Source: Rugosimonospora sp040255525 (lineage in GTDB: Bacteria > Actinomycetota > Actinomycetes > Mycobacteriales > Micromonosporaceae). From it: a stretch of 64,000 nucleotides of DNA. The DNA is taken from positions 50,826 through 114,825 of the forward strand of contig JBDZVD010000008.1 in the NCBI GenBank assembly GCA_040255525.1. Direction: 5' to 3'. The translations under genes were made by a program, and so were the position numbers. Numbering within the stretch: position 1 is the first letter of the stretch; every line of letters begins with the position of its first letter. Below are positions 1 to 8,796 of the stretch, in pieces. The notes beneath the pieces are model-generated. The model was not told where the DNA came from, made no database searches, and was given only the letters and a program-made list of their open reading frames with translations.

Positions 1-50
1 CCGTCGACGCGGTCGATCGCCTCGCCCATCGCCCGGGCCGGGATGGTCAT
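1..50 (-). CDS. Molybdopterin-binding subunit of a xanthine dehydrogenase/aldehyde oxidase, N-terminal fragment (runs off left edge)
   Basis: Only the first 16 codons are present (MTIPARAMGEAIDRVDG on the minus strand). The phrase A.G.AIDRVDG is the usual opening of large Moco-binding subunits of the xanthine dehydrogenase family, which continue with a 'PAKVTG' motif outside this window. The ATG overlaps the stop of the FAD subunit gene as ATGA, so it is the third gene of a translationally coupled operon in the order Fe-S, FAD, Moco. The assignment rests on this context plus the short N-terminus. The catalytic domain cannot be seen. Confidence 0.7.
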   Translation of the reverse strand, partial: MTIPARAMGEAIDRVD

Positions 51-1114
51 GCCGGCGGCCCGCTCGGGTCCGGTCCGGATTCTTCCAGCTCGGGGTCCAT
101 GATGGCCGGGTCGGTGGCGGGTCCGCCCGGCGGTGGCCCGGCCAGGTCCAGCAGCGTGCGCACGATGGTGTTGCGGGCGAGCGGCACCTTGAACGCGTTA
201 CCGGGCAACGGGTCCGCCTCGGCGAGTTCGGCCTCCGCCGCCTCCCGGAAGCGTTCCTGCGTGGCCGGGCCGCCGCGCAGCGTGTCCTCCGCGATCCTGG
301 CCCGCCACGGCCGGTGCGCCACGCCGCCCAACGCGATCCGGACGTCCCGCACCATGCCGTCGGCCACGTCCAGGATGGCCGCGACCGAGACCAGGGCGAA
401 GGCGTACGAGGCGCGGTCGCGTACCTTGCGGTAGCGGCCCCGGACGCCGTGCGGCAGCGGTGGCAGGTCGATGGCGGTGATGAGTTCGCCGTGCTCCAGA
501 ACCGTGTCGTACTGCGGATCCTGGCCCGGCAGCCGGTACAGCTCGGCGATCGGGATGCTCCGCCCGCCGTCCGGACCCAGGGTGTGCACGACCGCCTCCA
601 GCGCGACCATCGCCACCGCCATGTCCGACGGGTGGGTGGCCACGCAGGCCGGAGAGGTGCCGAGGATGCCCAACTCGCGGTGGTACCCGTCGATGGCCGA
701 GCAGCCCGAACCAGGCTGCCGCTTGTTGCAGCCGGTCGTCACGTTCTGGAAGTACACGCAGCGGGTGCGCTGCAACAGGTTCCCGCCGGTGGTGGCGAGG
801 TTGCGCAGCTGGCCGGAGGCGCCGGAGAGCAGGGCCGCGGACAGCACCGGGTACCGGTCGCGGATCAACGGATCGGCGGCCAGGTCGCTGTTGGGTACGG
901 CGGCGCCGATGCGAACCCCGCCGTCGGCCAGCTCCTCGACCCGGCCCGAGGTCAACCGCCGCACGTCGACGAGCACGTCGGGCCGGGCGACGTCGAGCCG
1001 CATCAGGTCGACGAGGTTGGTCCCGCCACCGAGGAACGCGCCCTCGGGCTCGCGGGCCAGGAGTGCCACCGCGCCGGCCACGTCATCGGCGCGCTCGTAC
1101 CGGAACGGCCTCAT
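47..1114 (-). CDS. FAD-binding subunit of molybdenum hydroxylase (xanthine dehydrogenase family subunit M, PaoB/YagS-like)
   Basis: 355-residue FAD subunit that passes electrons between the Fe-S subunit and FAD in a molybdenum hydroxylase. The FAD-binding signatures FLGGGTNLVDLM (near residue 38) and ATTGGNLLQRTRC (near 110) are visible. Between them and a HPSDM motif lies CNKRQPGSGCSAIDG. In the periplasmic aldehyde oxidase PaoB (YagS) this kind of cysteine-rich insertion binds a [4Fe-4S] cluster, so this protein is closer to PaoB than to plain CoxM. I chose the ATG at 1114 (MRPFRY) because it overlaps the stop of the Fe-S gene (ATGA) and the homology begins there. The substrate, an aldehyde or purine, cannot be told from sequence. 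Confidence 0.9.
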   Translation of the reverse strand: MRPFRYERADDVAGAVALLAREPEGAFLGGGTNLVDLMRLDVARPDVLVDVRRLTSGRVEELADGGVRIGAAVPNSDLAADPLIRDRYPVLSAALLSGASGQLRNLATTGGNLLQRTRCVYFQNVTTGCNKRQPGSGCSAIDGYHRELGILGTSPACVATHPSDMAVAMVALEAVVHTLGPDGGRSIPIAELYRLPGQDPQYDTVLEHGELITAIDLPPLPHGVRGRYRKVRDRASYAFALVSVAAILDVADGMVRDVRIALGGVAHRPWRARIAEDTLRGGPATQERFREAAEAELAEADPLPGNAFKVPLARNTIVRTLLDLAGPPPGGPATDPAIMDPELEESGPDPSGPPA

Positions 1115-1641
1115 CGTGCCGTGACCTCCCGGATCGCCGGCACGATGTTCGCGTACGCCGCGCAGCGGCACAGGTTGCCGCTCATGCGCTCCCGGATCTC
1201 GTCCTCGACGAGTACCCCGGAGCCGCCGTCGGCGCTGGTGTTGGAGCTGGCGAACTCCGGCGTGACCGCGCTCGGCCAACCGGCCGCGGCCTCCTCCAGC
1301 ATGCCGACGGCCGACACGATCTGTCCCGGCGTGCAGTACCCGCACTGGAACGCGTCGTGCCGGATGAACGACTCCTGCATCGGGTGCAGCGCGCCGTCGG
1401 TCGCCAGCCCGGCCGCGGTGATGACCTGCGCGCCCTGGTGCGCGACGGCCAGCGCCAGGCAGCTGTTGACCCGCCGCCCGTCCAGCAGCACCGTGCAGGC
1501 GCCGCACTGGCCGTGGTCGCAGCCCTTCTTCGGGCTCGTGTTGCCCAGCCGTTCCCGCAGGGCGTCGAGCAGGCTGGTGCGCGTGTCCACGAGCAGCCGG
1601 TGTTCGGTGCCGTCCACCCGGAGGCTGATCTCGACGTCCAT
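1111..1641 (-). CDS. 2Fe-2S subunit of molybdenum hydroxylase (PaoA/YagT-like)
   Basis: 176-residue electron-transfer subunit with two [2Fe-2S] domains. The plant-type ferredoxin motif is CDHGQCGACTVLLDG with a further Cys in VNSCL (residues ~47-70). The helical second domain has CGYCTPGQ and CRCAAY. The length fits the family (150-180). The frame is open upstream of 1641, but conserved sequence starts at MDVEISLRVDG, so the ATG at 1641 is preferred. It is first gene of the operon and coupled by ATGA to the FAD subunit. An insert after residue 110 (SAVTPEFASSNTSADGG) is longer than in many relatives. Confidence 0.92.
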   Translation of the reverse strand: MDVEISLRVDGTEHRLLVDTRTSLLDALRERLGNTSPKKGCDHGQCGACTVLLDGRRVNSCLALAVAHQGAQVITAAGLATDGALHPMQESFIRHDAFQCGYCTPGQIVSAVGMLEEAAAGWPSAVTPEFASSNTSADGGSGVLVEDEIRERMSGNLCRCAAYANIVPAIREVTAR

Positions 1642-1849
1642 GGCACTCCGCTCCGACCCCACCCCGATCGTACGAACAAGGTCCAAGCTACTCGAAACGG
1701 TCGGAATGCGGAGCGAAAGGTGACTAGGGGAGGGTGGCCACCACATCGGTCGGCACCGGCATGGCGACGATCTCGTCGCGTACCTGCGGCGGCGGCCTCG
1801 GCCAGCGCCGGATCCATCGGCGGGCGAGCGGAACCCGCTCCGGCCGTGC

Positions 1850-2176
1850 TCAGTGGCTGTCGTCCAGCTCGTCCAGCAACCCGCGAAGCCCGGCCAGCTT
1901 CTCCCGCCAGAACTGTTCGTACGGGTGCAGCCACTCGGACAACTCGCGCAGCGGGCCGGCCTCCAGCCGGTAGTACCGCTGCCGTCCGGCCCTGCTCTCG
2001 CTCACCAGGCCCGCCTCGCGCAGCACCCGCAGGTGTTCGGAGACGCTGGGCCGGGCCATGTCGAACCGGGCGGCCATCCGCGCCACCGGCTGCGGCCCGT
2101 CCAGCAGCAGGCGCATCAGTTCCCGCCGCGTCGGGTTGGCGAGCGCGGCGAACACCTCGTTCACAGTCGACGGCAT
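1850..2176 (-). CDS. ArsR/SmtB-family winged-helix transcriptional regulator
   Basis: 108-residue repressor-type regulator. It begins MPSTVNEVFAALANPTRRELMRLLL, the standard N-terminus of ArsR proteins of the 'SdpR' type. The recognition helix region is MARPSVSEHLRVLREAGLV, followed by the wing GRQRYYRLE and a C-terminal helix ending LSEWLHPYEQFWREKL. No metal-binding cysteines are present, so it is probably not a metal sensor. This subgroup often precedes an SRPBCC/AHSA1 gene, but none follows here. Downstream there is only a short, possibly frameshifted coding-like stretch (1724-1817) before the molybdenum hydroxylase operon. Confidence 0.88.
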   Translation of the reverse strand: MPSTVNEVFAALANPTRRELMRLLLDGPQPVARMAARFDMARPSVSEHLRVLREAGLVSESRAGRQRYYRLEAGPLRELSEWLHPYEQFWREKLAGLRGLLDELDDSH

Positions 2177-2660
2177 CGGATTCGACGGTAGCGCAGCACG
2201 ATTTCCGCCGGAAACCCCGCGTCACCGCGGCCCACAAGTTCGGCGGATGCCGCCTCAGCCGGTGCGGAAACAGCGCCTGCACGACGGCGGGGCGCACCCC
2301 GGTCCGGAAACGGCCCGGATGCGCCGTCCGGTCCGCTACCCCGGCCGCGCCCCCGCGGTACCATGGAGTACTCCACCGAGGCACCCGAGGAGCTGCCGTG
2401 AACACGCCGACCGGCTCGCGCACCGCCACGTCGACGCCGTCGACGTCGCGCGTACGCCGGCCGACCGCGGCCTGCTCATCGGCACGGGTAGTCGGCCGGT
2501 CGGGCGTAGGGCGAGTACCCGAGACGGCCTGACGCGCCGTTTCCTGCCCGGTCGCTTGACCGGCTCGCCCACAACCGGGCGAGCCCGGCGACCAGGGAAG
2601 CGCGTCCCGCCGTCGCCCCCGCCGGACCCGTATCCACCCGCCTCGAAAGGTGATCACCTC
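2177..2660. other. 484-base gap upstream of valS, no convincing gene
   Basis: No frame shows recognisable protein similarity. A 12-codon ORF at 2363-2401 (MEYSTEAPEELP) and a GTG-started 44-codon ORF at 2399-2532 with a GAGGAG before it can be drawn, but both are low-complexity and unsupported. The stretch should hold the valS leader and the ArsR promoter. A palindrome at 2364-2375 is listed separately. Confidence 0.4.
2364..2375. promoter_or_regulatory. 12-bp perfect palindrome TGGAGTACTCCA, candidate operator
   Basis: A perfect inverted repeat about 190 bases upstream of the ArsR gene and 290 bases upstream of valS. ArsR regulators bind short dyads like this, usually closer to their own promoter, so the link is only a suggestion. 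Confidence 0.2.
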
Positions 2661-5246
2661 ATGGCCACTCACGAGCGGCCGCTCGACCGCGCCGCCGCGC
2701 CGACTGGCTCAGGCCCCGCCGTGCCCGAGAAACCCTCGCTGGACGGCATCGAAGAACGGCACGCGCGTCGCTGGGAGGCGGCCGGCACCTACCGGTTCGA
2801 CCGCCGCCGTACCCGCGACGAGGTCTACTCCATCGACACCCCGCCGCTGACCGCGAGCGGCAGCATGCACGTGGGGCACGTGTACAGCTATACGCACACG
2901 GACATCGCCGCGCGGTTCTGGCGCATGCGCGGCCGCGAAGTGTTCTACCCGGTCGGCTGGGACGACAACGGGTTGCCCACCGAACGACGCGTGCAGAACT
3001 ACTTCCACGTGCGATGCGACCCGTCCCTGCCGTACCGGGCGGACGAGTTGACCGCCCTCGGCGTCGCCGGCGGCGAACTGCCGGAGGCGGCCAGCCGCAA
3101 GCGCCGCGAACACGCACCGACCCGGCTGTCCCGGCGCAGCTTCATCGAGCTGTGCGCGCTGCTGACCGCGCGGGACGAGAAGGCGTTCGAGACGCTGTGG
3201 CGCCGGCTCGGGCTGTCCGTCGACTGGTCGATGACGTACACGACGATCGGTGCCACCGCCCGCCGGGTGGCGCAGCGCGCGTTCCTGCGCGGGCTGGCCG
3301 CGGGCGAGGTGTACCACGCGCTCGCGCCGACCGCCTGGGACGTGGACTTCCAGACCGCCGTGGCCCAGGCGGAGCAGGAGGACCGGGAGGTGGACGGCGC
3401 GTACCACCGGCTGCTGTTCGGGCTGGACGGCGACGCCGCGGCGGCCATCGAGGTCGACACCACCCGGCCGGAACTGCTGCCGGCCTGCGTGGCTCTGGTC
3501 GCGCACCCGGACGACGACCGGTACCGCGCGCTGTTCGGTCGTACCACGACCAGCCCGCTGTTCGGCGCTCCGGTGCCGGTTCTCGCGCACCGTCTCGCGG
3601 ATCCCGGGAAGGGAACCGGCATCGCGATGGTGTGCACGTACGGCGACGTGACCGATGTGACCTGGCAGCGCGACCTGCGCCTGCCGATCCGCTCGATCCT
3701 CGGGCGGGACGGCCGGTTCATCGAGGCCGACCTCGACCTGCCGGCCGGGGGAGCGGCGTTCTACGCGACCCTCGTGGGCCGGTCGGTGCCGCAGGCCCGC
3801 CGGGAGATCGTCGCGCGCCTCGCCGAGACCGGCCGGCTCGCGGGCGAGCCCCGGCCGGTCCGGCATCCGGTGAAGTTCTTCGAGAAGGGGGACCGCCCGC
3901 TGGAGATCGTGACCAGCCGGCAGTGGTTCATCCGTACCCTGCGACACCGCGACGCCTTGCTGGCCGCCGGCCGAAAACTGCGGTGGCAACCGGAGTTCAT
4001 GCGCCGCCGGTACGAGGACTGGGTGAACGGGCTGACCTCGGACTGGCTGATCAGCCGGCAACGGTACTTCGGTGTGCCGTTCCCGGTGTGGTACCCGCTG
4101 GACGAGCACGGTGAGCCACGCCACGACGCGCCGATCCTGCCCGAGGAGTCGGCGCTGCCGATCGATCCGCAGACCGACACCCCGCCCGGCTACGCCGAGG
4201 CCGACCGCGGCCGTCCGGGCGGCTTCACCGGCGACACGGACGTCATGGACACCTGGGCGACATCGTCGCTGACGCCGCAGATCGCCGGGGGCTGGTACGA
4301 GGACGAGGACCTGTGGCACCGGGTGTACCCGATGGATCTGCGACCGCAGGCGCACGACATCATCCGCACCTGGCTGTTCACCACGCTGGCCCGGGCGCGC
4401 CAGCTGGACACAGCGCTGCCCTGGCGGGCAGCGGCCATCTCCGGCTTCATCACCGACCCGGATCGCAAGAAGATGTCGAAGTCCATCGGCAACGTGGCGA
4501 CGCCGATGCAGCCGCTGGAGGAGTACGGCAGCGACGCGGTGCGGTACTGGGCGGCGGGCGGCAGGCCGGGGGCGGACACCGCGTACGACACGAACCGGAT
4601 GCGTGTGGGGCGGCGGCTGGCCACGAAGATCCTGAACGTGAGCCGGTTCGTGCTCGGGCTGGAGCCGGCCGATGTCGCGGACGCCGGGTCCGCCGCCGGG
4701 GTGACCGCGGTGACCGAGGCGCTCGACCGGGCGATGCTCGGTGCCCTCGATGTCGTAATGGCGGACGTGACGGCGGCGCTGGCGGCGCTGGACCACACCC
4801 GGGCGCTGGAGCGGGTGGAGGCGTTCTTCTGGACGTTCTGCGACGACTACGTGGAGTTGGTGAAGGGACGCGCTTACGGGGTGGGTCCAGGGGCGCGCTC
4901 CGCGCGGGTGGCGCTCGTCCGCGCGCTCGACATCCTGCTGCGGCTGTTCGCGCCAGTGCTGCCGTACGTCACCGAAGAGGTGTGGTCGTGGTGGCGCGAG
5001 GGGTCGATCCACCGCGCGGCGTGGCCCTCCCGGACCGCGTCGTCCGGCGGGGATCCGGCCGTGTTCGCCGCGGCGTCGGCACTGATCGGTGCGGTCCGGC
5101 GAACCAAGGCGGCGTCCGGCGCCTCGCCGCGCGCCGAGATCGCGGCCGTGGCCATCGCGCCGGACACGCCCGGGTTGGCGTACCTGGACGCGGTGCAGGA
5201 GGACCTGCTCGCCGCGGCGCATGCCGGGGCGGTGACGACCGGGTAG
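2661..5246 (+). CDS. valS: Valyl-tRNA synthetase
   Basis: 861-residue class I aminoacyl-tRNA synthetase charging tRNA-Val. The HIGH signature appears as MHVGHVYSYTHTD (~residue 72) and the KMSKS loop as DRKKMSKSIGN (~610). The CP1 editing region carries DTTRPELLPACVALVAHPDDDRY, which hydrolyses mischarged Thr-tRNA. VGWDDNGLPTERRVQNYF marks the actinobacterial type of ValS. The ATG at 2661 has GAAAGG 10 bases before it and starts a typical charged N-terminus; upstream in-frame sequence is not protein-like. The C-terminal coiled-coil arm found in many bacterial ValS is short or absent. Single gene, ended by a strong hairpin. Confidence 0.95.
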   Translation: MATHERPLDRAAAPTGSGPAVPEKPSLDGIEERHARRWEAAGTYRFDRRRTRDEVYSIDTPPLTASGSMHVGHVYSYTHTDIAARFWRMRGREVFYPVGWDDNGLPTERRVQNYFHVRCDPSLPYRADELTALGVAGGELPEAASRKRREHAPTRLSRRSFIELCALLTARDEKAFETLWRRLGLSVDWSMTYTTIGATARRVAQRAFLRGLAAGEVYHALAPTAWDVDFQTAVAQAEQEDREVDGAYHRLLFGLDGDAAAAIEVDTTRPELLPACVALVAHPDDDRYRALFGRTTTSPLFGAPVPVLAHRLADPGKGTGIAMVCTYGDVTDVTWQRDLRLPIRSILGRDGRFIEADLDLPAGGAAFYATLVGRSVPQARREIVARLAETGRLAGEPRPVRHPVKFFEKGDRPLEIVTSRQWFIRTLRHRDALLAAGRKLRWQPEFMRRRYEDWVNGLTSDWLISRQRYFGVPFPVWYPLDEHGEPRHDAPILPEESALPIDPQTDTPPGYAEADRGRPGGFTGDTDVMDTWATSSLTPQIAGGWYEDEDLWHRVYPMDLRPQAHDIIRTWLFTTLARARQLDTALPWRAAAISGFITDPDRKKMSKSIGNVATPMQPLEEYGSDAVRYWAAGGRPGADTAYDTNRMRVGRRLATKILNVSRFVLGLEPADVADAGSAAGVTAVTEALDRAMLGALDVVMADVTAALAALDHTRALERVEAFFWTFCDDYVELVKGRAYGVGPGARSARVALVRALDILLRLFAPVLPYVTEEVWSWWREGSIHRAAWPSRTASSGGDPAVFAAASALIGAVRRTKAASGASPRAEIAAVAIAPDTPGLAYLDAVQEDLLAAAHAGAVTTG

Positions 5247-5254
5247 CCCGGTTC

Positions 5255-5290
5255 CCCCGACCCCGCCCGGGACACCGGTCGGGGTCGGGG
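5255..5290. terminator. Bidirectional hairpin terminator between valS and the convergent membrane protein gene
   Basis: Stem CCCCGACCCCG / CGGGGTCGGGG (5255-5265 with 5280-5290), perfect over 11 bp, loop of 14 bases. It lies just after the valS stop and 10 bases before the stop of the convergent gene. No T-run, as is usual in high-GC actinobacteria. Confidence 0.75.
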
Positions 5291-5299
5291 CCGGAGCGC

Positions 5300-6763
5300 C
5301 TACCTCGTCGCGGACGTGACCCCGGCTCCGGCGCCGAGTTCCTCCGGTACCGGCGAATCGTCGGGCGCCGCCGCGGGGCCGGACGGCGGCGGTGATGCCG
5401 GAAGCGGGTGCGGCCCCGCGGCCGGCGCCGCTCGTACGCCGCGGGTGCGCCCGCCGGTCACGGCCACCACTGCCCAGCATGCGGCGCTGGCGACGGACAG
5501 GAGCGCGAACGGCAGGGTCACCCGGCTGATCGAGGTGTTCAGGTACCAGCGGATCGGGTTCGTGCTGACCACGTAGGTCATCGAGAGGATGCCCAGATAC
5601 GCCACACCGACCACCCACAGCCACAGGTCCGAGCCCAGGCCGAACGCGCGGCGCTGGCGGCGCAGGGTGAGCCCGCTGAGAACGGCCGTCACCACGGAGA
5701 CGGCGACGATCGTGCCGACCCAGCCCCAGATGGCCGCCAGCGTCGGCGGGAGCCGGTCGTAGACCTGCGGATCGCCGTGCAGCACGCTGCCGATGTCCAC
5801 CTGCGACGCGATGTCCGACTTGGCCCCGAAGTGTCTGGCGAGCGCGCTCCAGACCAGGCCGCCGGCGACCGGCAGCCAGAGGACCCAAGCCCGGCGCAGC
5901 GAACGGTGCGCGCGGATCGTGGCCAGCGCGGCGAGCACCGCGGCCATCACCAGGCCCTCGTTCTTGGTGAACGCGGCGACGGCCATGAGCAGCACCGCCA
6001 GCAGCGGCCGGCGCAGCGGATCCGGACGGATCAGGAGCAGCAGCGCCGCGGCCACGAACGCGGTGGCCCACAACGGGTCGACGTACCCGCTGGCGACCGC
6101 GCCCGAGTTGGTGGCCCAGGCGGCGATCGCCACCGCCACGGCCGCCAGCCGGGAAACCAGTGCCGGGGCCCGGCCGGTCACCACGCGCACGGCGTAGCCG
6201 AGGGTCACGATCGACGAGAAGCTCAGCGTCGCGGACACGAACTGTGCCACGTAGAACCCGTAGCCGTGGAACACGGTCCAGGCCCCCGCGACCGTCGCGG
6301 ACGCCAGCGGCGGGTAGTCGGGGTGCGTGATGTTGATGGAGTACAGGCCCAGGTACTCCCGGACCATCGCACCACCCCTGGTGAAGTACGCGGCGTGCAG
6401 CCACCAGATCGAGTTCGAGTCCCACTGGACCGGCGGAAGGAACACCATCAGGAACGGCGGCAGCAGCGGCACGGCCAGCCACAACAGGTCGGCCCAGGAC
6501 CGGTGCGGGGCCGGGACCCGGGGCACCTTCCGCAGCAGTACCGGCGTGGCTGCCCACTGCACGGCGAACAGCAGGAGCAGCCACCACCACAGTTCCCCGC
6601 CGCCCACCAGCATCAGGATCACGGACACGGTGGCGGTGAGCCCGGTGACCAGCGGTGCGACCAGCAGAGCGAGCCGGAGATCGCGAAGCAGCAGGTACCC
6701 GACCGGCAGGCCGGCGAGAATCACCAGCAGTACGGCGCCCAGCACGGCGACCATCGGCGTCAC
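5300..6763 (-). CDS. Multi-pass membrane protein of the GT-C glycosyltransferase type
   Basis: 487-residue protein with about ten hydrophobic segments and a proline/alanine-rich cytoplasmic-looking tail (last ~45 residues). The first large loop carries WDSNSIWWLHAAYF and, further on, ITHPDYPPLASATV. This acidic loop after the first helices followed by a YPPL-like motif is the layout of polyprenyl-phosphate-dependent GT-C transferases (PMT/ArnT-like). TKNEGLVM is another conserved piece of this group. It is coupled by ATGA to the single-pass protein upstream (6760) and lies near a divergent family 2 glycosyltransferase that could make the lipid-linked sugar. The acceptor is unknown. Confidence 0.72.
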   Translation of the reverse strand: MTPMVAVLGAVLLVILAGLPVGYLLLRDLRLALLVAPLVTGLTATVSVILMLVGGGELWWWLLLLFAVQWAATPVLLRKVPRVPAPHRSWADLLWLAVPLLPPFLMVFLPPVQWDSNSIWWLHAAYFTRGGAMVREYLGLYSINITHPDYPPLASATVAGAWTVFHGYGFYVAQFVSATLSFSSIVTLGYAVRVVTGRAPALVSRLAAVAVAIAAWATNSGAVASGYVDPLWATAFVAAALLLLIRPDPLRRPLLAVLLMAVAAFTKNEGLVMAAVLAALATIRAHRSLRRAWVLWLPVAGGLVWSALARHFGAKSDIASQVDIGSVLHGDPQVYDRLPPTLAAIWGWVGTIVAVSVVTAVLSGLTLRRQRRAFGLGSDLWLWVVGVAYLGILSMTYVVSTNPIRWYLNTSISRVTLPFALLSVASAACWAVVAVTGGRTRGVRAAPAAGPHPLPASPPPSGPAAAPDDSPVPEELGAGAGVTSATR

Positions 6764-7392
6764 CGGTCCCTCGTGGCGACCAGGCGGACGCCGGCCGGCG
6801 AGACCGACCTCGGCACTGCCTCCACCGACAGGGTGAAGTCAGCCTGTTCGTGCCGGGACACCACGATGATCCCGTCCATCGCTGCGAATTCGAGAACCCG
6901 TTGGTACCACAGATCGTTGCGGTTGTTGCCCAGATAGATTCTGGAGCCGGGCGGCACCTCCGCGTCGAGTTGGGCGCGGATCGTCTCCATCTGACTCTGG
7001 CGGTTCCGGGCCCAGGCGGTCTTGTCCGAGTCGCCGGCCTGCGCCCCCTGGCGGATGGCGTCGACCGCGCCGGCTCCGCCGAGTACGACCACGGTCGCGG
7101 TCAGCAGCACGACGAGGACGCGAGCGATCGGGTTCCCGGCGGAGCGCCCGGAGTCCGTGCCGGCCGGTGGGCCGGGCGGCGTGCCGCCCGCGCCCGTCCG
7201 GGACGGTGCGGGGGCGTCCTCCGCCGTACGGCTCGGGCTGTCCTCGGCCGGGCCGCGGTTCTCGGCCGGGGCGGGCCTGTGCGCCGGGCCCTGTTCCTCG
7301 ATCGAGTTCCGCTCCCCGAACGGGCCGCGCTCCCCTGATGGACCGGGGTGCTCGCCCGAAGGGCTGGGGCCGGCCGTCCGGCCGCGTTCCAT
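6760..7392 (-). CDS. Single-pass membrane protein coupled to the GT-C gene
   Basis: About 210 residues. The first ~85 are a disordered Pro/Gly/Glu-rich cytoplasmic tail, then one transmembrane helix (VLVVLLTATVVVLGG) and an extracytoplasmic domain beginning after DAIRQGAQAG. The outer part contains PPGSRIYLGNNRNDLWYQRVLEFAAMDG. No known family is recognised. The start could be GTG at 7395 or the ATG right after it at 7392. The stop overlaps the GT-C start, so the two are probably made together and may act as a complex. This partner role is inference. Confidence 0.7.
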   Translation of the reverse strand: MERGRTAGPSPSGEHPGPSGERGPFGERNSIEEQGPAHRPAPAENRGPAEDSPSRTAEDAPAPSRTGAGGTPPGPPAGTDSGRSAGNPIARVLVVLLTATVVVLGGAGAVDAIRQGAQAGDSDKTAWARNRQSQMETIRAQLDAEVPPGSRIYLGNNRNDLWYQRVLEFAAMDGIIVVSRHEQADFTLSVEAVPRSVSPAGVRLVATRDR

Positions 7393-7621
7393 CACCGCTG
7401 TCCTCCACGTGGCCGTCGCAACCGCCGGACCCGGCCAGCCGCCCAGCGCACCTGTCCCGGTCAGCCGTGAGCGTACTTTCCGTTCCCGAACACCGGAAAG
7501 GCCCGGGTCAGATCAACCGGACCACCGGACAATGCCGGGGCGGACCGCACGCCGGTGGTGGGTTAGCATGGCGTATTTCTCGGGCTCTAGCGCATTCCTC
7601 GGAACCCCTCAGGAGACTCAG

Positions 7622-8320
7622 TTGAAGCTGTCCATCCTCATGCCCGTCTATAACGAGGAAGCTCGGCTCGGCGAGGCTCTCAAGCAGGCATTGGATGTCG
7701 ACTACCCCTGCCAGATCGAGTTGGTCGTCGTCGATGACGGCAGCCGGGACGGCACGCGGGGGATCCTCTCGGCCGTGGACGACAGCCGGGTGCGGGTCGT
7801 CCTGCACGAGCGCAATCAGGGCAAAGGTGCCGCGATCATGACGGCGGTCGGCGCCGCGACCGGCGAGTACATGGTCATCCTGGATGCCGATCTGGAGTAC
7901 GAACCGCAGGACATCCCGCGGCTGCTGGAGCCGGTGCTGGAGGGGCGCACCACCGTGGTGTACGGGAATCGGACCTTCGGAAGCCACAGTTCGTTCTCCT
8001 TCTGGTACGTCATGGGCAACAAGGCGGTAACCGCGGCGGCCAACATCCTGTACAACTGCTACCTCGGCGACCTGGAGACCTGCTTCAAGCTCATGCCGGT
8101 GGAGTTGTACCGGTCGCTGCGGGTGCGGTCCCGGGGGTTCGGGATGGAGGCCGAGGTGACCGGCAAATTGCTGCGTAACCGGTACCGGCCGTACGAGGTC
8201 CCGATCAGCTACCACGCGCGATCCCGCGAGGAGGGCAAGAAGATCACCTGGCGCGACGGGGTGGCCGCGCTGTGGATCCTGCTCCGGGAGCGCATCCGGC
8301 GTCCGGGGCTGTCCGGCTGA
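7622..8320 (+). CDS. Family 2 glycosyltransferase (dolichol-phosphate mannose synthase-like)
   Basis: 232-residue GT-A enzyme that transfers a sugar from a nucleotide donor, probably to polyprenyl phosphate. The N-terminus KLSILMPVYNEEARL, the nucleotide-binding VVVDDGSRDGT, the DXD-type metal site ILDADLEYEPQDI and a C-terminal arginine-rich tail without membrane helices match DPM1-like proteins. I place the start at the TTG 7622 because AGGAG sits 7 bases before it and the family motif follows at once; an ATG at 7568 in the same frame would add an unconserved 18 residues. Divergent to the GT-C pair, which may use its product. Confidence 0.88.
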   Translation: MKLSILMPVYNEEARLGEALKQALDVDYPCQIELVVVDDGSRDGTRGILSAVDDSRVRVVLHERNQGKGAAIMTAVGAATGEYMVILDADLEYEPQDIPRLLEPVLEGRTTVVYGNRTFGSHSSFSFWYVMGNKAVTAAANILYNCYLGDLETCFKLMPVELYRSLRVRSRGFGMEAEVTGKLLRNRYRPYEVPISYHARSREEGKKITWRDGVAALWILLRERIRRPGLSG

Positions 8321-8600
8321 GCCGGTTACGCGTCGCCGCCCCGGAGGAACGGCTCTGATCCGCGCCCGATCGGCGTCAAGAATCTGACTGATCGATGAGA
8401 GGGATCGACCGGTCGGACCATGGGCCCGGCGGCTGCCTGGCATCGCACGGGCGGGGACAGGCGATGACCGGCGGGTGACGAGCAGGGCCGCCGCCGGGAC
8501 CTCGCTTGCCGTACGTGCTTTCTGATTCAGATAGTATGTCCCTCGTATCATCGGAAGTGCGGATGCCGGATCTGCCCAACCACTTTCGAAGGAGCGCTTG

Positions 8601-8782
8601 ATGCACAGGGCGTGCCGTTCATCGGGGCGGTCGCGGCCATCGGGCTGATCCTGTTCTTCGTCTGCGCGATCTACACCCACGTCCGCGCCAGCGACTACTC
8701 GCCGCAGTTCGGGCTGGCGAACGGCTTCCTCCTGCTCGCCGCCGGCGCGCTGACCCTGGGGCTGGCCTCCGGCTCCGCATGA
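8601..8782 (+). pseudogene. Remnant of a DoxX-like membrane protein gene
   Basis: A good ribosome site (GAAGGAG, 8588-8594) precedes an ATG at 8601, but that frame stops after 15 codons. Starting at 8612 another frame reads VPFIGAVAAIGLILFFVCAI, then a second helix FGLANGFLLLAAGALTLGLA and a stop at 8780. This resembles the last two helices of DoxX-like proteins. The picture is of an intact translation start joined out of frame to the C-terminus by an internal deletion. The alternative is a real 56-residue membrane peptide using the GTG at 8612, which lacks a well-placed ribosome site. The preceding 280 bases hold no gene. Confidence 0.5.
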
Positions 8783-8796
8783 GGTGTCTGCCCGAC

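Noticed and set aside
2352..2376. TGGTACCGCGG on the minus strand near 2354-2364, like a T-box core
   Set aside because: It would point towards the ArsR gene, not valS, and no stem I or specifier loop is visible. Chance similarity.
2399..2532. 44-codon GTG ORF upstream of valS with a GAGGAG site
   Set aside because: Low-complexity Thr/Ser/Arg composition, no family and no codon pattern of a real gene.
314..2532. Long plus-strand open frames across the molybdenum hydroxylase genes and similar long frames elsewhere (2709-6590 minus, 7508-9487 minus)
   Set aside because: Arginine/proline-rich shadows of real genes on the other strand or in another frame, a usual effect of high GC.
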